Assembly: GCF_002733955.1 (NCBI RefSeq)
Contig: NZ_NVXQ01000022.1
Span: forward strand, 1-64,000
Direction: 5' to 3'
DNA length: 64,000 nucleotides
Source: Hoeflea sp.
GTDB lineage: Bacteria > Pseudomonadota > Alphaproteobacteria > Rhizobiales > Rhizobiaceae
Part shown: in pieces, positions 37,115 through 47,005 of the stretch
Layout of the letters: every line of letters begins with the position of its first letter
How positions within the stretch are numbered: the stretch's first letter is position 1
Translations under genes and position numbers: made by a program
The notes under the pieces: generated by a model
Seen by the model: the letters and a program-made list of their open reading frames with translations, nothing else
Database searches by the model: none
What the model was told of the DNA's origin: nothing

Positions 37115-38378
37115 GATCGGCAAGCCACTGTTCGATAAGCGTTTCCAGCGCTTCGACCAGGTCCTCGTTTTCCAGCTCGTCAATCAACTCATCGACAAAA
37201 CCATTGACCAGAAGCCCGCGCGCCGACTTCTCCGAGATGCCGCGCGCCATCAGGTAGAACAGGTGATTGTGGTCGATATCGATCACCGTCGCCCCATGGG
37301 CGCAGATCACGTCATCGGCAAAGATCTCGAGTTCCGGCTTGGCAGAGAACTCGCCGTCATCCGACAGAAGCAGCGTGTTGCAGGCCATCTGCGCATCGGT
37401 CTTTTGTGCCACCTGCGCCACCCGGATCTGTCCCTGGAAGACGCCGCGGGCGCGGTTCAGCACCACGTTGCGGACGATCTCCGACGACGTCGTGTTGGGC
37501 ACGTTGTGGCCAAGCGTCAGCGTCACGTCGGTGTGGCTGTCGCCCGCCAGCAGGTTGACACAGCGCAAATCGAGATGTGAGCCCTCGCCGGCTGCTTCCA
37601 CATGCAGCTCCTGCCGCACCAGCTTGCCGCCGGCATTGATCACGTAGAGCTTCAGCCTGGCGTCAGCGCCGAGTCGGGCATTGAGCTGCGCCAGCCGCTG
37701 ATCGTCTTCACCGCAGCCCTGCAAAATGATCCAGGTCACGTCCGCGCCATCGGCGAGATCAAGCGTGGTCACCGCGCTCGAGAGGCCGGTCTGTCCCTTG
37801 TCGCCCAGATGCCGATCGACGATGGTCGCGGTCGCCTTGGCGCCGAAGCTGGCTGCAAAGCGATTGTGCACCTGGCCGCCCGACTGGGTCGACTGGATTT
37901 CGATGATCTCCTCGATCGCCTGGTCGGCAGCCACGGAGAAGCTGTAGCCGTCCATCACGAAGGCGCCGTTGAGACGGCCGATCAGATCATCGGAACCGCG
38001 GGGCACAAGCGTCTTCACCGCCTCACCGGAGGCCAGAAGTTCCATATAGGAGCTCAGTGCCACGCCTTCGGGCGCGCGAATTTCAGCGCTCTGGCCCTGC
38101 ACCACCGGCAGCACCAGGCTGCCGCGGACCAGCGGGTCGACCTGCTGCGCGGCCCCGCTGGCCTGGCCCGGGACATCGCGCAGAAGGTTGCGCAGGTCGG
38201 TATAGTGCCAGCTTTCGACGCGGCGCGTGGGCAGCCCGTCGCTGCTGATCGCACTGACCAGCTTGTCGCGGGCGGCGGTTACCGGCGCGTCACCGGGCAA
38301 TTGCCCCATGATCTCGGCGAAACTGTCCAGAATCGCCTTTTCTGCGGCAGTGTGTGGCGGTTTTGTCTGCATGTTCAT
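37107..38378 (-). CDS. sufD: Fe-S scaffold component SufD
   Basis: A 423-residue SufD. N-terminal helical part with RRVESWHYTDLRNLL, then the right-handed beta-helix typical of SufB/SufD, ending with ATVIDIDHNHLFYLMARGIS and the helical C terminus. Part of the SufBC2D scaffold on which clusters are built. A ribosome binding site (GGAGAG) precedes ATG 38378. 43 bp after sufC. Confidence 0.95.
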   Translation of the reverse strand: MNMQTKPPHTAAEKAILDSFAEIMGQLPGDAPVTAARDKLVSAISSDGLPTRRVESWHYTDLRNLLRDVPGQASGAAQQVDPLVRGSLVLPVVQGQSAEIRAPEGVALSSYMELLASGEAVKTLVPRGSDDLIGRLNGAFVMDGYSFSVAADQAIEEIIEIQSTQSGGQVHNRFAASFGAKATATIVDRHLGDKGQTGLSSAVTTLDLADGADVTWIILQGCGEDDQRLAQLNARLGADARLKLYVINAGGKLVRQELHVEAAGEGSHLDLRCVNLLAGDSHTDVTLTLGHNVPNTTSSEIVRNVVLNRARGVFQGQIRVAQVAQKTDAQMACNTLLLSDDGEFSAKPELEIFADDVICAHGATVIDIDHNHLFYLMARGISEKSARGLLVNGFVDELIDELENEDLVEALETLIEQWLADHG

Positions 38379-38421
38379 GCCTGTCTCTCCTGAGCTTCCG
38401 GCCCGTTCGTTCGGCGTCACC

Positions 38422-39177
38422 TCAAGCGGCGGCTTCGATGATCCCGGCATAGCCATTGGCTTCCAGATCAAGCGCCAGATCCTTGTCACCGGTCTTGATC
38501 ACCTGGCCCTTGTAAAGCACGTGCACGGTGTCAGGCACGATGTGCTCGAGCAGGCGCTGGTAGTGGGTGATGACGATCACCGCACGGTCCGGCGAGCGCA
38601 GCGCGTTGACGCCATCGGACACGATCTTCAGCGCGTCAATGTCGAGGCCGGAGTCGGTCTCGTCGAGCACGCACAGCTGGGGTCCAAGCAGCTTCATCTG
38701 CAGAATCTCGGCGCGCTTCTTTTCGCCACCCGAGAACCCGACATTGAGCGGACGCTTGAGCATGTCGGGATTGATCTGCAGGCTGGCTGCAGCTTCCTTG
38801 ACCAGCTTGATGAATTCCGGCGTCTTCAGCTCTTCCTCGCCGCGCGCCTTGCGCTGCTCGTTCATCGCCACCTTGAGGAACTGCATGGTGGCAACGCCGG
38901 GGATTTCGACCGGATACTGAAACGCCAGGAAGATGCCCTTGGCGGCGCGCTCGGACGGGTCGAGCTCGAGAATGCTCTCGCCGTTGTACAGGATATCACC
39001 TTCGGTGACTTCGTAGTCGTCGCGGCCGGCCAGAATGTAGGACAGCGTCGATTTGCCGGAGCCGTTCGGCCCCATGATGGCAGCGACTTCGCCGGCCTTG
39101 ACCGTCAGGTTGAGGCCGCGAATGATTTCCGTGCCGTCTTCGGCGATGCGGGCGTGTAGGTTCTTGATTTCCAACAT
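38422..39177 (-). CDS. sufC: Fe-S assembly ATPase SufC
   Basis: A 251-residue ABC-type ATPase: Walker A GPNGSGKST (about residues 36-44), signature FSGGEKKR (about 145-152), Walker B with LCVLDETDSGLD (about 167-178) and switch His in VITHYQ. It is soluble and drives conformational change of SufB-SufD. Start 39177 (MLEIKNLHARI) fits the family; a longer in-frame start at 39225 is unlikely. Confidence 0.96.
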   Translation of the reverse strand: MLEIKNLHARIAEDGTEIIRGLNLTVKAGEVAAIMGPNGSGKSTLSYILAGRDDYEVTEGDILYNGESILELDPSERAAKGIFLAFQYPVEIPGVATMQFLKVAMNEQRKARGEEELKTPEFIKLVKEAAASLQINPDMLKRPLNVGFSGGEKKRAEILQMKLLGPQLCVLDETDSGLDIDALKIVSDGVNALRSPDRAVIVITHYQRLLEHIVPDTVHVLYKGQVIKTGDKDLALDLEANGYAGIIEAAA

Positions 39178-39237
39178 GTCGTAGTTTCCCAACTCGAATT
39201 CAATTTGTGTCTGGACCGGCTTCACTCCGGTCGGGCT

Positions 39238-39405
39238 TTACAGCCCAGTCAATCCTCGGATCATCGGCAGCACCGTGGCGGCGATGATGCCAACCACTCC
39301 CCCGATCAGCACCCGCACCAGCCTGCCGCCGAAACTTGACGCCAGCGCCGACAGCACGCCACAGATGACGGCGTACTAGGCGATTGCTGTTGCATCGATG
39401 CTCAT
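39238..39405 (-). pseudogene. small membrane protein of the suf cluster with an amber stop
   Basis: ATG at 39405, with GGGAG upstream, opens a frame that reads MSIDATAIA, then TAG (39378-39376), then continues without a further stop as YAVICGVLSALASSFGGRLV and RVLIGGVVGIIAATVLPMIR to a TAA at 39238. Total 55 codons. The part after the TAG is a coherent membrane helix pair with glycine-rich turns, as in small hypothetical proteins found between sufB and sufC in rhizobia (from memory). TAG most simply replaces a TGG (Trp). Either a nonsense pseudogene, a sequencing error, or translation begins downstream of the stop. Confidence 0.6.
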
Positions 39406-39462
39406 GGGTCATGCTCCCGTCTTGAGGAGCGCCGGACCGAAGCCCGGCCGCCACTCTTGTGC

Positions 39463-40932
39463 TTAACCGACGCTGCCTTCCAGGCTGATGCCGATCAGCT
39501 TTTGCGCTTCGACCGCAAACTCCATCGGCAGTTCCTGAATCACTTCCTTAACGAAGCCGTTGACGATCAGCGCGATGGCTTCTTCCTCGGGGATGCCGCG
39601 GGCCAGGCAGTAAAACAGCTGGTCCTCGGAAATCTTCGAGGTGGTCGCCTCATGCTCGAACTGTGCCGTCGAGTTCTTGGCTTCGATATAGGGCACCGTG
39701 TGCGCGCCGCACTGATCGCCGATCAGCAGGCTGTCGCACTGGGTGAAATTGCGCGCATTCGACGCCTTGCGGTGGGCAGAAACCTGGCCGCGATAGGTGT
39801 TGGACGAATGGCCTGCAGAAATCCCCTTGGAGATGATCCGGCTCGAGGTGTTCTTGCCCAGATGGATCATCTTGGTGCCGGAATCGATCTGCTGGTAGCC
39901 GTTCGACACTGCGATCGAGTAGAACTCGCCGCGCGAATTGTCGCCGCGCAGGATGCAGGACGGGTACTTCCAGGTGATCGCAGACCCGGTCTCGACCTGG
40001 GTCCAGGAAATCTTGGAGTTCTTGCCGCGGCAATCGCCACGCTTGGTGACGAAGTTGTAGATGCCGCCCTTGCCGTCCTTGTCGCCAGGATACCAGTTCT
40101 GCACCGTCGAATACTTGATCTCGGCATCATCCATGGCGATCAGCTCGACCACGGCGGCATGCAGCTGGTTCTCGTCGCGCTGTGGCGCGGTGCAGCCTTC
40201 GAGGTAGGAGACGTAAGCCCCTTCTTCGGCGATGATCAGCGTGCGCTCGAACTGGCCGGTGTTCTTCTCGTTGATGCGGAAATAGGTCGACAGCTCCATC
40301 GGACAGCGAACGCCCTTCGGCACATAGACGAACGATCCGTCGGTGAACACGGCCGCATTGAGCGTGGCGTAATAGTTGTCGGTGACCGGAACCACGGTAC
40401 CAAGATATTTCTGGACCAGTTCCGGATACTCGCGCATCGCTTCTGAGATCGACATGAAGATCACGCCGGCCTTGGACAGCTCTTCCTTGAAAGTGGTCAC
40501 GACCGAAACAGAATCGAACACCGCATCAACAGCAATCTTCGACTGCTGCACGCCGGCCAGGATTTCCTGCTCGCGCAACGGAATGCCGAGCTTTTCGTAG
40601 ACCCGCAGCAGTTCCGGATCGACGTCGTCAATCGACTTCGGCCCGGTGGTGCCCTTGGGCGCCGAGTAGTAGTGGATGTCCTGGAAGTCGATCTTCGGAT
40701 AATCGACACGCGCCCATGTGGGCTCTTCCAGCGTCAGCCAGCGCTTGAACGCGTCCAGACGCCATTCCAGCATCCATTCGGGCTCATTCTTCTTGGCCGA
40801 GATCATCCGGATGGTGTCTTCGGTCAGGCCCTTGGGCGCGGTATCGCTTTCGATGACGGTCTCGAAACCGTATTTGTACTGATCCACGTCAATCTGACGT
40901 ACCTGATCAATGGTTTCCTGCACTGCAGGCAT
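39463..40932 (-). CDS. sufB: Fe-S scaffold component SufB
   Basis: A 489-residue SufB with the family N terminus ([18 protein letters not shown]), the beta-helix core (for example [20 protein letters not shown]), and the conserved cysteine there that helps hold the nascent cluster. It ends in a helical part with [20 protein letters not shown] 4 bp upstream supports ATG 40932. First suf scaffold gene, 154 bp downstream of the cysteine desulfurase gene; that gap holds a possible regulatory site. Confidence 0.96.
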   Translation of the reverse strand: MPAVQETIDQVRQIDVDQYKYGFETVIESDTAPKGLTEDTIRMISAKKNEPEWMLEWRLDAFKRWLTLEEPTWARVDYPKIDFQDIHYYSAPKGTTGPKSIDDVDPELLRVYEKLGIPLREQEILAGVQQSKIAVDAVFDSVSVVTTFKEELSKAGVIFMSISEAMREYPELVQKYLGTVVPVTDNYYATLNAAVFTDGSFVYVPKGVRCPMELSTYFRINEKNTGQFERTLIIAEEGAYVSYLEGCTAPQRDENQLHAAVVELIAMDDAEIKYSTVQNWYPGDKDGKGGIYNFVTKRGDCRGKNSKISWTQVETGSAITWKYPSCILRGDNSRGEFYSIAVSNGYQQIDSGTKMIHLGKNTSSRIISKGISAGHSSNTYRGQVSAHRKASNARNFTQCDSLLIGDQCGAHTVPYIEAKNSTAQFEHEATTSKISEDQLFYCLARGIPEEEAIALIVNGFVKEVIQELPMEFAVEAQKLIGISLEGSVG

Positions 40933-41041
40933 GGCGCTCTCCAATCTCGCCGGGTCAAGGCCGGTGGCTTGTTAACGTCTTGTGATGTGCCGCTCATGGC
41001 TCACCACTATGTAGGGTGGGACGGCTGTCCCTGCTATGTCA

Positions 41042-41066
41042 TTCGCGAAATTTCCTTGTTCGCGAA
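41042..41066. promoter_or_regulatory. repeated palindrome TTCGCGAA before sufB
   Basis: TTCGCGAA occurs at 41042-41049 and again at 41059-41066, 17 bp apart, in the gap between the desulfurase gene and sufB. Each copy is itself a perfect palindrome and the right copy extends to GTTCGCGAAC. Two dyads about 1.6 helical turns apart look like an operator; no known iron regulator consensus (RirA, Irr, IscR) fits clearly. Confidence 0.45.
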
Positions 41067-41086
41067 CAGAAATCTAAATGCTCACC

Positions 41087-42259
41087 CTAGGCGGCAACCG
41101 GCGCGCCTTTGCGCGCCATCCGCCTGGTGTTGATCGCGTTGAACGCCTCGAGGAACCGCTCAACGTCTTTTTGGCCGTGCTCCCGGCCAAGGCTGATCCG
41201 GATTGCGCCCAACTCCGTGTCGGCTCCCATCGCCGCAAGCACGTGGCTGGTGCCGATCTTTCCCGAAGAACAGGCAGCACCCGCCGACACCGCAATACCT
41301 TCCATGTCAAAGGCGATCTGCGCGGTTTCCGCCTTCAGATCAGGAAGCGAAAAGAAGCAGGTATTGGCAAGCCTGTCGGCCGTCGAACCATGGATGATCA
41401 CATCGGGCGCAAGCTCGTTAAGCCCGGCTTCCAGACGGTCACGCAGCTCCGCAACACGCTCGATATCGGCCAGCGCTTCGCTTGCCACTTCGGCGGCGGC
41501 GCCAAAGCCGGCAATACAGACAAGGTTCTCGGTACCGCCACGATGGCCCTTTTCCTGGCCACCGCCACGCAGCAAGGGTGCAGGCATCAGGATCTCGCCG
41601 GCGCTGATCAGCGCGCCGATCCCTTTCGGACCGCCGATCTTGTGACCCGACAGGATCATGAAATCCGCGCCAAGCGCTTCAAGTGACAGCGGCAGGCGGC
41701 CAGCCCCCTGCACGGCGTCAACAACCACGAGGCCATGATGTGCCTTGACGATGTCTGCGGCTTCACGGACCGGCTGGATCACGCCGGTTTCATTGTTGGC
41801 CAGTTGCAGACCGAGCATGGCCTGACCACTAGCCTGGTCATGGGCGGCCAGCGCCTCGGAAAGCGCGGCCAGGTCAAGCCGGCCATTGCCATCGACCGGC
41901 AGGACTGTGACCTGATCAGGCGCAAACCGTCCGCCCTCGAGCATCGCGGGATGCTCCACCGCGGACACGAACAACCGCGACACCCGGACGTGAGAACGGC
42001 CCATGCGGAAATCCGGCGTCAGCACATGGTTGGCGGCTTCCGTGGCGCCCGAGCAGAACACGATCTGCGCGGCAGGCACGCTGCAGAGCCGTGCGACAGC
42101 TTCACGTGCGCTGGTGATGACGGCACGGGACTTGCGGCCTTCCGCATGCACAGAGGACGGATTGCCAGGCAGCGCCATCGCATCGACCATCGCAGCCTGC
42201 GCTTCCGCTAAAAGCGGCGCAGTCGCGTTGTAATCGAAATAGAGACGCCCAGTGGCCAT
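41087..42259 (-). CDS. cysteine desulfurase, IscS/NifS type
   Basis: A 390-residue group I cysteine desulfurase: YFDYNATAPLLAEA at the start, FCSGATEAANHVL, the PLP lysine region LSGHKIGGPKGIGALI (about residues 200-215) and the active-site cysteine in AGAACSSGKIGTSHVL (about 328-343). It heads the suf cluster, giving the order desulfurase-sufB-C-D-S found in many rhizobia, where this gene is often named sufS2 or iscS. Controlled from the promoter region upstream, which contains an Irr-type box. Confidence 0.92.
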   Translation of the reverse strand: MATGRLYFDYNATAPLLAEAQAAMVDAMALPGNPSSVHAEGRKSRAVITSAREAVARLCSVPAAQIVFCSGATEAANHVLTPDFRMGRSHVRVSRLFVSAVEHPAMLEGGRFAPDQVTVLPVDGNGRLDLAALSEALAAHDQASGQAMLGLQLANNETGVIQPVREAADIVKAHHGLVVVDAVQGAGRLPLSLEALGADFMILSGHKIGGPKGIGALISAGEILMPAPLLRGGGQEKGHRGGTENLVCIAGFGAAAEVASEALADIERVAELRDRLEAGLNELAPDVIIHGSTADRLANTCFFSLPDLKAETAQIAFDMEGIAVSAGAACSSGKIGTSHVLAAMGADTELGAIRISLGREHGQKDVERFLEAFNAINTRRMARKGAPVAA

Positions 42260-42367
42260 GGTTTTGTTGCCTGCGGATACCGTCTGCCGTGATGGCTAAC
42301 GCATTTTTCTTGAATTTTCCGTGTCCGATGCCGTAAGACACACAAACTTTCAGCGATCACGCTGCAG

Positions 42368-42384
42368 TTTCGAACGATTCTAAA
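42368..42384 (-). promoter_or_regulatory. Irr-type iron control element (ICE) upstream of the suf cluster
   Basis: On the minus strand the site reads TTTAGAATCGTTCGAAA, a near-perfect inverted repeat (TTTAGAA-N3-TTCgAAA) matching the rhizobial Irr/ICE box TTTAGAA-N3-TTCTAAA at 13 of 14 positions. It lies 109 bp before the desulfurase start. Irr represses iron-using genes under iron limitation and is known to act on suf genes in rhizobia. Confidence 0.7.
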
Positions 42385-42504
42385 CTAGGTTCTAGGGAGC
42401 CGCCCCGCCCTCGTCAAGGGTCCGGACGCGTTATCCCCCCGCCCGCCAGGTTCGCAAAACCCGTCAGCAGGCACTCGCGAACCCAGCTCACGTATGGAGT
42501 ATCA

Positions 42505-43182
42505 ATGCCTGAAGTTATTTTCAACGGACCCGCCGGTCGTCTCGAAGGCCGCTACCAGCCGGGCAAGGAAAAGAACGCACCGATTGCCATCATCCTGCAT
42601 CCGCACCCGCAGTTCGGCGGCACCATGAACAACCAGATCGTCTATCAGATGTTCTACATGTTCCAGCAGCGCGGATTCACGACGCTGCGCTTCAACTTCC
42701 GCTCGATCGGTCGCAGCCAGGGTGATTTCGACCACGGCGCCGGAGAACTCTCCGATGCCGCCGGCGCGCTCGACTGGGTGCAGAGCCTGCATCCCGATTC
42801 GAAGAGCTGCTGGGTCGCAGGCTATTCCTTCGGCGCCTGGATCGGCATGCAGCTCTTGATGCGGCGGCCGGAGATCGAAGGTTTCTTCTCGATCGCGCCG
42901 CAGCCCAACACCTATGACTTCTCGTTCCTGGCACCCTGCCCGTCCTCGGGCCTGATCATTCACGGCGATGCCGACAAGGTCGCGCCCGAAAAGGACGTCA
43001 ACGGCCTGGTTGAAAAGCTCAAGCTGCAGAAGGGCATCCTCATCACCCAGAAGACCCTGCCGGGCGCCAACCACTTCTTCACCGGCAAGATCGATGAGCT
43101 GATGACCGAGTGCGAGGACTATCTCGACCGCCGCCTGGCCGGCGAACTGGTCCCGGAGACGGCTGCCAAGCGCCTGCGCTGA
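42505..43182 (+). CDS. alpha/beta hydrolase
   Basis: A 225-residue serine hydrolase of the YqiA/YfbB-like bacterial family. Oxyanion region LHPHPQFGGTMNN, nucleophile elbow GYSFGAW (about residues 115-121), and a late HGDAD and GANHFF with the probable Asp and His. Substrate unknown (small ester or thioester). It is divergent from the suf cluster and followed by a perfect terminator; the shared 245-bp promoter region holds the Irr box. Confidence 0.88.
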   Translation: MPEVIFNGPAGRLEGRYQPGKEKNAPIAIILHPHPQFGGTMNNQIVYQMFYMFQQRGFTTLRFNFRSIGRSQGDFDHGAGELSDAAGALDWVQSLHPDSKSCWVAGYSFGAWIGMQLLMRRPEIEGFFSIAPQPNTYDFSFLAPCPSSGLIIHGDADKVAPEKDVNGLVEKLKLQKGILITQKTLPGANHFFTGKIDELMTECEDYLDRRLAGELVPETAAKRLR

Positions 43183-43207
43183 CGCTCAACACAGCGAAAC
43201 GAGAACA

Positions 43208-43240
43208 GGGCATGACGGAGAAATCCGTCATGCCCTTTTT
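43208..43240 (+). terminator. strong rho-independent terminator of the hydrolase
   Basis: Perfect 12-bp stem GGGCATGACGGA / TCCGTCATGCCC with a GAAA tetraloop and five T's, 25 bp after the stop. Confidence 0.95.
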
Positions 43241-43293
43241 GGTCTGTGGCTGGAGCGCGGCAGCCCTTTTGGGAAAGAGCCGCGGGCTCTTGC

Positions 43294-43545
43294 CTACTTG
43301 CTTCTGTCCGGTCCGCCGGTGTGGCCGCTGCGGGTGACGGAAACCGGGTCGCTGGCAGGAAACGTATCCTCAAGGCCCTCGTCCAGCTCGTCGTCGAGAT
43401 CCTCGTCAAATGTATGGGGTACCGATTCACCCTCGGCAGCCTGAACCGCCTCGTCCCGGGTTGAATAGAAGGGGGATCGCCGGCCATCGATGATGTAAAC
43501 CCAGCCATCGTCGCGATGTTCAAGTTCGTAGTTTTGCTTTGTCAT
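43294..43545 (-). CDS. small acidic protein, DUF2188-like N terminus
   Basis: An 83-residue protein. Residues about 4-38 (ELEHRDDGWVYIIDGRRSPF, then STRDEAVQAAEG) look like a DUF2188-type fold, in which a short beta region is followed by a helix. The C-terminal half is very acidic and carries the phrase DEGLEDTFPASDPVSV, a motif found at the end of many small rhizobial proteins (recalled, not searched). Ribosome binding site AGGTGG before ATG 43545. Function unknown; possibly stress-related. Confidence 0.7.
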   Translation of the reverse strand: MTKQNYELEHRDDGWVYIIDGRRSPFYSTRDEAVQAAEGESVPHTFDEDLDDELDEGLEDTFPASDPVSVTRSGHTGGPDRSK

Positions 43546-43644
43546 GATTCCACCTTTCACTGCCCAACTCGTGCAGTGCCATATGGTTCCATCTGACAGA
43601 ACTTTTTTGGCCGTCGGCCATTCGGCGCCTGGGGAGCGCCGCTA

Positions 43645-44346
43645 TTAGAGCTCGACCACCTTGCCGTCGTGGAGTGTCACCCGGCGATTCATCAGGCTCG
43701 CCAGATCGTGATTGTGGGTCGCGATCACCGCAGACAGACCGGATTGCCGCACCAGCGCATCAAGCGCTTCGAAGACATAGCCGGCGGTTTCCGGGTCGAG
43801 ATTGCCGGTTGGCTCGTCTGCGAGCAGCACCAGCGGCGCATTGGCAACCGCGCGGGCGATGGCCACGCGCTGCTGCTCACCGCCTGACAGCTCGGATGGC
43901 CGGTGATCGGCCCGGTGCCCGATCCGCATGTAATCGAGCAACTGCTCGGCCCGCTCCCTGGCTTCGGCCTGCGGCAGGCCCGAGATCAACTGCGGCATCA
44001 TGATGTTTTCCAGCGCCGAAAACTCCGGCAACAGATGATGGAACTGGTAGACGAAACCGATCTCTGAACGCCGGATGGCGGTGCGGCGATCATCGGGCAG
44101 GTTGCCGCAGGCTTCCCCGTCAACCAGCACATCGCCGTCGTCGGGATGCTCGAGCAGACCGGCAAGATGCAAAAGCGTTGATTTGCCGCTGCCCGAGGGC
44201 GCCACCAGCGCCACGGTTTCCCCGGGCTGCAGGCTGAAATTTGCCTCGTCCAGGATCGAGATCTGGTTCTCGCCCTGCACAAAGTGACGGCTGACATTGA
44301 CCAGCTGCAAGACCGGAGCTGCGGCATTGCCCATAGGATTACTCAT
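43645..44346 (-). CDS. lolD: lipoprotein-releasing ABC transporter ATPase LolD
   Basis: A 233-residue MacB/LolD-type ATPase: Walker [16 protein letters not shown] (about residues 49-63), signature [14 protein letters not shown] (about 155) and Walker [14 protein letters not shown] (about 175). With the LolC/E-type permease it extracts lipoproteins from the inner membrane for transfer to LolA. Overlaps the end of the permease gene by 8 bp. Confidence 0.93.
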   Translation of the reverse strand: MSNPMGNAAAPVLQLVNVSRHFVQGENQISILDEANFSLQPGETVALVAPSGSGKSTLLHLAGLLEHPDDGDVLVDGEACGNLPDDRRTAIRRSEIGFVYQFHHLLPEFSALENIMMPQLISGLPQAEARERAEQLLDYMRIGHRADHRPSELSGGEQQRVAIARAVANAPLVLLADEPTGNLDPETAGYVFEALDALVRQSGLSAVIATHNHDLASLMNRRVTLHDGKVVEL

Positions 44347-45634
44347 AACGCAGCGCCTGTACAGGATCGAGTTTGGAGGCTCGCCAGGATGGGATCAATG
44401 TGGCGATGAACGACAAGGCCAGCGCCACGATCAGCACGACAATCGTCTCACCGGTATCCATGTCGGCCGGCAACTGGCTCAGGAAATAGAGCTCCGGATT
44501 GAACAGCGTTGTGCCCGACAGCCAGGAGAAGAACTGGCGGATGCTCTCGACATTGAGGCACACGATCACGCCGAGCAGGAACCCGGCAATGGTGCCGGTG
44601 ACACCGATCGCAGCGCCAGTCATGAAGAAGATCCGCATCACCGAACCCGAGGTCGCCCCCATGGTGCGCAGGATGGCGATGTCGCGGCCCTTGTCCTTGA
44701 CCAGCATGATCAGCCCCGAAACGATGTTCAGCGCCGCAACCAGGATGATCAGTGTGAGGATCATGAACATCACATTGCGCTCGACCTGCAAGGCCGAGAA
44801 AAAGGTCTGGTTGCGCTGCCGCCAGTCACTGATGAAGATCTGCCGCTCCGCCGCAGCCTCGACCAGCGGCCGCATGGTGTCGATGTCATCCGGATCTTTG
44901 ACAAAGATCTCGATCGACTGCACCACACCTTCGGCATTGAAGTAGAGCTGCGCCTCTTCAAGCGGCATGTAGATGATCGATGAATCATACTCGGACATGC
45001 CGACCTCGAAAATCGCCGAGACCGGATACGCCTTGACCCGCGGCGTCACGCCAAATGGCGTCACATCGCCCTCAGGCGCCACCAGGGTGATCAGATCGCC
45101 GGCGCCACGCCCCAGCGACTGGGCCATGCGCGAACCGATCGCCACGCCCTCGCCTGCGGTAAAGCCGACCAGGTCACCGGAGCGGATGTTTTCCGAGACG
45201 ATTTTCATCGACTGGAAGTCTTCGGCCCTGATCCCGCGCACCAGCGCGCCGGTTCCGGCGCCACCGACACCCGATGCCAGCGTCTGGCCTTCGACCAGCG
45301 GGATCGCATTGACGACCCCGTCGACCAGCTTGAAGCGATCCGCCAGTGCCGCGTAGTCATCGAGCGGACGATCGATCGGCTGCACCACCATGTGGCCATT
45401 GATGCCGAGGATCCGGGTGATCAGCTCACCGCGAAAACCGTTCATCACCGACATCACGATAATCAGCGTCGCCACGCCAAGCATGATTCCGACGAAGGAA
45501 AAACCGGCGATCACCGAAATGAAAGCCTCTTTTCTGCGCGAGCGCAGATAGCGCCAGGCCACCATCCGCTCAAAAGCCGAAAAAGGCCTGGCTGAGGGCA
45601 TGGCGGAGACGGCTGAACTCTCGGCATCGGTCAT
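44339..45634 (-). CDS. lolC: lipoprotein-releasing permease LolC/LolE
   Basis: A 431-residue permease with four transmembrane helices (about residues 42-65 and three near the C terminus) and a large periplasmic MacB-like domain between. [20 protein letters not shown] and NMFMI-type C-terminal FtsX domain ([15 protein letters not shown]) are typical. As in most alphaproteobacteria only one LolC/E-type gene is present, presumably acting as a homodimer. 27 bp after proS. Confidence 0.93.
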   Translation of the reverse strand: MTDAESSAVSAMPSARPFSAFERMVAWRYLRSRRKEAFISVIAGFSFVGIMLGVATLIIVMSVMNGFRGELITRILGINGHMVVQPIDRPLDDYAALADRFKLVDGVVNAIPLVEGQTLASGVGGAGTGALVRGIRAEDFQSMKIVSENIRSGDLVGFTAGEGVAIGSRMAQSLGRGAGDLITLVAPEGDVTPFGVTPRVKAYPVSAIFEVGMSEYDSSIIYMPLEEAQLYFNAEGVVQSIEIFVKDPDDIDTMRPLVEAAAERQIFISDWRQRNQTFFSALQVERNVMFMILTLIILVAALNIVSGLIMLVKDKGRDIAILRTMGATSGSVMRIFFMTGAAIGVTGTIAGFLLGVIVCLNVESIRQFFSWLSGTTLFNPELYFLSQLPADMDTGETIVVLIVALALSFIATLIPSWRASKLDPVQALRYE

Positions 45635-45661
45635 CGGATCATCCTTTGGCCTACCCTTGGC

Positions 45662-47005
45662 CTATCGGGCTTGCGCGAGGCGGTTGATGGCAGCTTCGAT
45701 CGACAGCGTTTCGCGCTCGCCGGTGGCCCGGACCTTGATCTCGACATTGCCCTCGGCGACCGACCGCGGTCCGGCAATGACCTGCAGAGGCAGGCCGATT
45801 AGGTCGGCCTTGGCAAATTTTGCCCCGGCGCGCTCGTCGGTATCGTCGTAAAGCACTTCGAGGCCGGCATTCTCAAGCGCGGTCTCGATCTGTTCGCAGG
45901 CTGCGTCGCAGGCCGCGTCACCGGGCTTCATGTTGATCAGGCCGATATCGAACGGCGCCGCGCCTTCGGGCCAGATGATGCCGTTCTCGTCATGCGAGGC
46001 CTCGATGATGGCGCCGAGCAGGCGCGACGGGCCAATCCCGTAGGAGCCCATCTGCACGAAATGCTGCTTGCCGTCCGAGCCCTGAACGAAGGCGTTCATC
46101 GGCTCGGAATATTTGGTGCCGAAATGGAAAATATGCCCGACTTCGATGCCGCGGGCGGAGACGCGGGCGTCCTCGCCGAGCCCTTCCCAGGCCTCGCGCG
46201 CCCACTCTTCCTTTTCCATGATCTCATCGGTCGCGGCAAAAGGCGTGGTCCAGGTATCGACAATGGCCGCAACCGCAGCGTCATCATCATAATTCATGTC
46301 CTTGGGCGGCACCGCAAATCCTTCGAAATCGCGGTGGCAGAACACCTGGCTTTCACCGGTTTCAGCCAGAACGATGAACTCGTGGCTCAGATTGCCGCCA
46401 ATCGGCCCGGTGTCGGCCCGCATAGGGATCGATTTCAGCCCGCAACGCTCAAACGTGCGGAGATAGGATACGAACATCCGGTTATAGGCAGCTTTCGAGG
46501 CATCGTAATCGAGGTCGAAGGAATAGGCGTCCTTCATCAGGAATTCGCGCCCGCGCATCACGCCGAAACGGGGCCGGCGCTCGTCACGGAACTTCCACTG
46601 GATGTGGTAGAGATTGAGCGGCAGATCCTTGTAGGATTTGACGTAGGAGCGGAAGATATCGGTGACCATCTCTTCATTGGTCGGACCGTAGAGCATTTCG
46701 CGGTCGTTGCGGTCGTTGATGCGCAGCATCTCCTGGCCGTAATCATCGTAACGGCCGCTTTCCTTCCACAGGTCAGCCGGCTGCACCGTCGGCATCAGGA
46801 TTTCGATCGCCCCTGCCCGGTTCTGCTCTTCCCGGACGATATTGCACACCTTGTCGAGAACGCGCTTGCCCAGCGGCAGCCAGGAATAGACCCCCGCAGA
46901 CTGCTGCTTGATCATGCCGGCGCGCGCCATCAGGCGGTGCGAGACGATTTCCGCATCCTTGGGGTTTTCCTTGAGGATAGGAAGAAAGTATTTGGACAGA
47001 CGCAT
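45662..47005 (-). CDS. proS: prolyl-tRNA synthetase, short alphaproteobacterial type
   Basis: A 447-residue class II synthetase that charges tRNA-Pro. Motif 2 [21 protein letters not shown] and motif 3 [14 protein letters not shown] are present, as is the C-terminal anticodon-binding domain. The roughly 180-residue editing (INS) domain of E. coli ProS is missing, normal in alphaproteobacteria, where editing of Ala-tRNA-Pro is left to a separate deacylase. First gene of a proS-lolC-lolD unit. Confidence 0.96.
   Translation of the reverse strand: MRLSKYFLPILKENPKDAEIVSHRLMARAGMIKQQSAGVYSWLPLGKRVLDKVCNIVREEQNRAGAIEILMPTVQPADLWKESGRYDDYGQEMLRINDRNDREMLYGPTNEEMVTDIFRSYVKSYKDLPLNLYHIQWKFRDERRPRFGVMRGREFLMKDAYSFDLDYDASKAAYNRMFVSYLRTFERCGLKSIPMRADTGPIGGNLSHEFIVLAETGESQVFCHRDFEGFAVPPKDMNYDDDAAVAAIVDTWTTPFAATDEIMEKEEWAREAWEGLGEDARVSARGIEVGHIFHFGTKYSEPMNAFVQGSDGKQHFVQMGSYGIGPSRLLGAIIEASHDENGIIWPEGAAPFDIGLINMKPGDAACDAACEQIETALENAGLEVLYDDTDERAGAKFAKADLIGLPLQVIAGPRSVAEGNVEIKVRATGERETLSIEAAINRLAQAR

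Noticed and set aside
39200..39454. 84-codon minus-strand frame between sufB and sufC
   Set aside because: Arginine/histidine/glycine-rich; the other frame at 39238-39405 gives a coherent membrane protein, so this one is its shadow.
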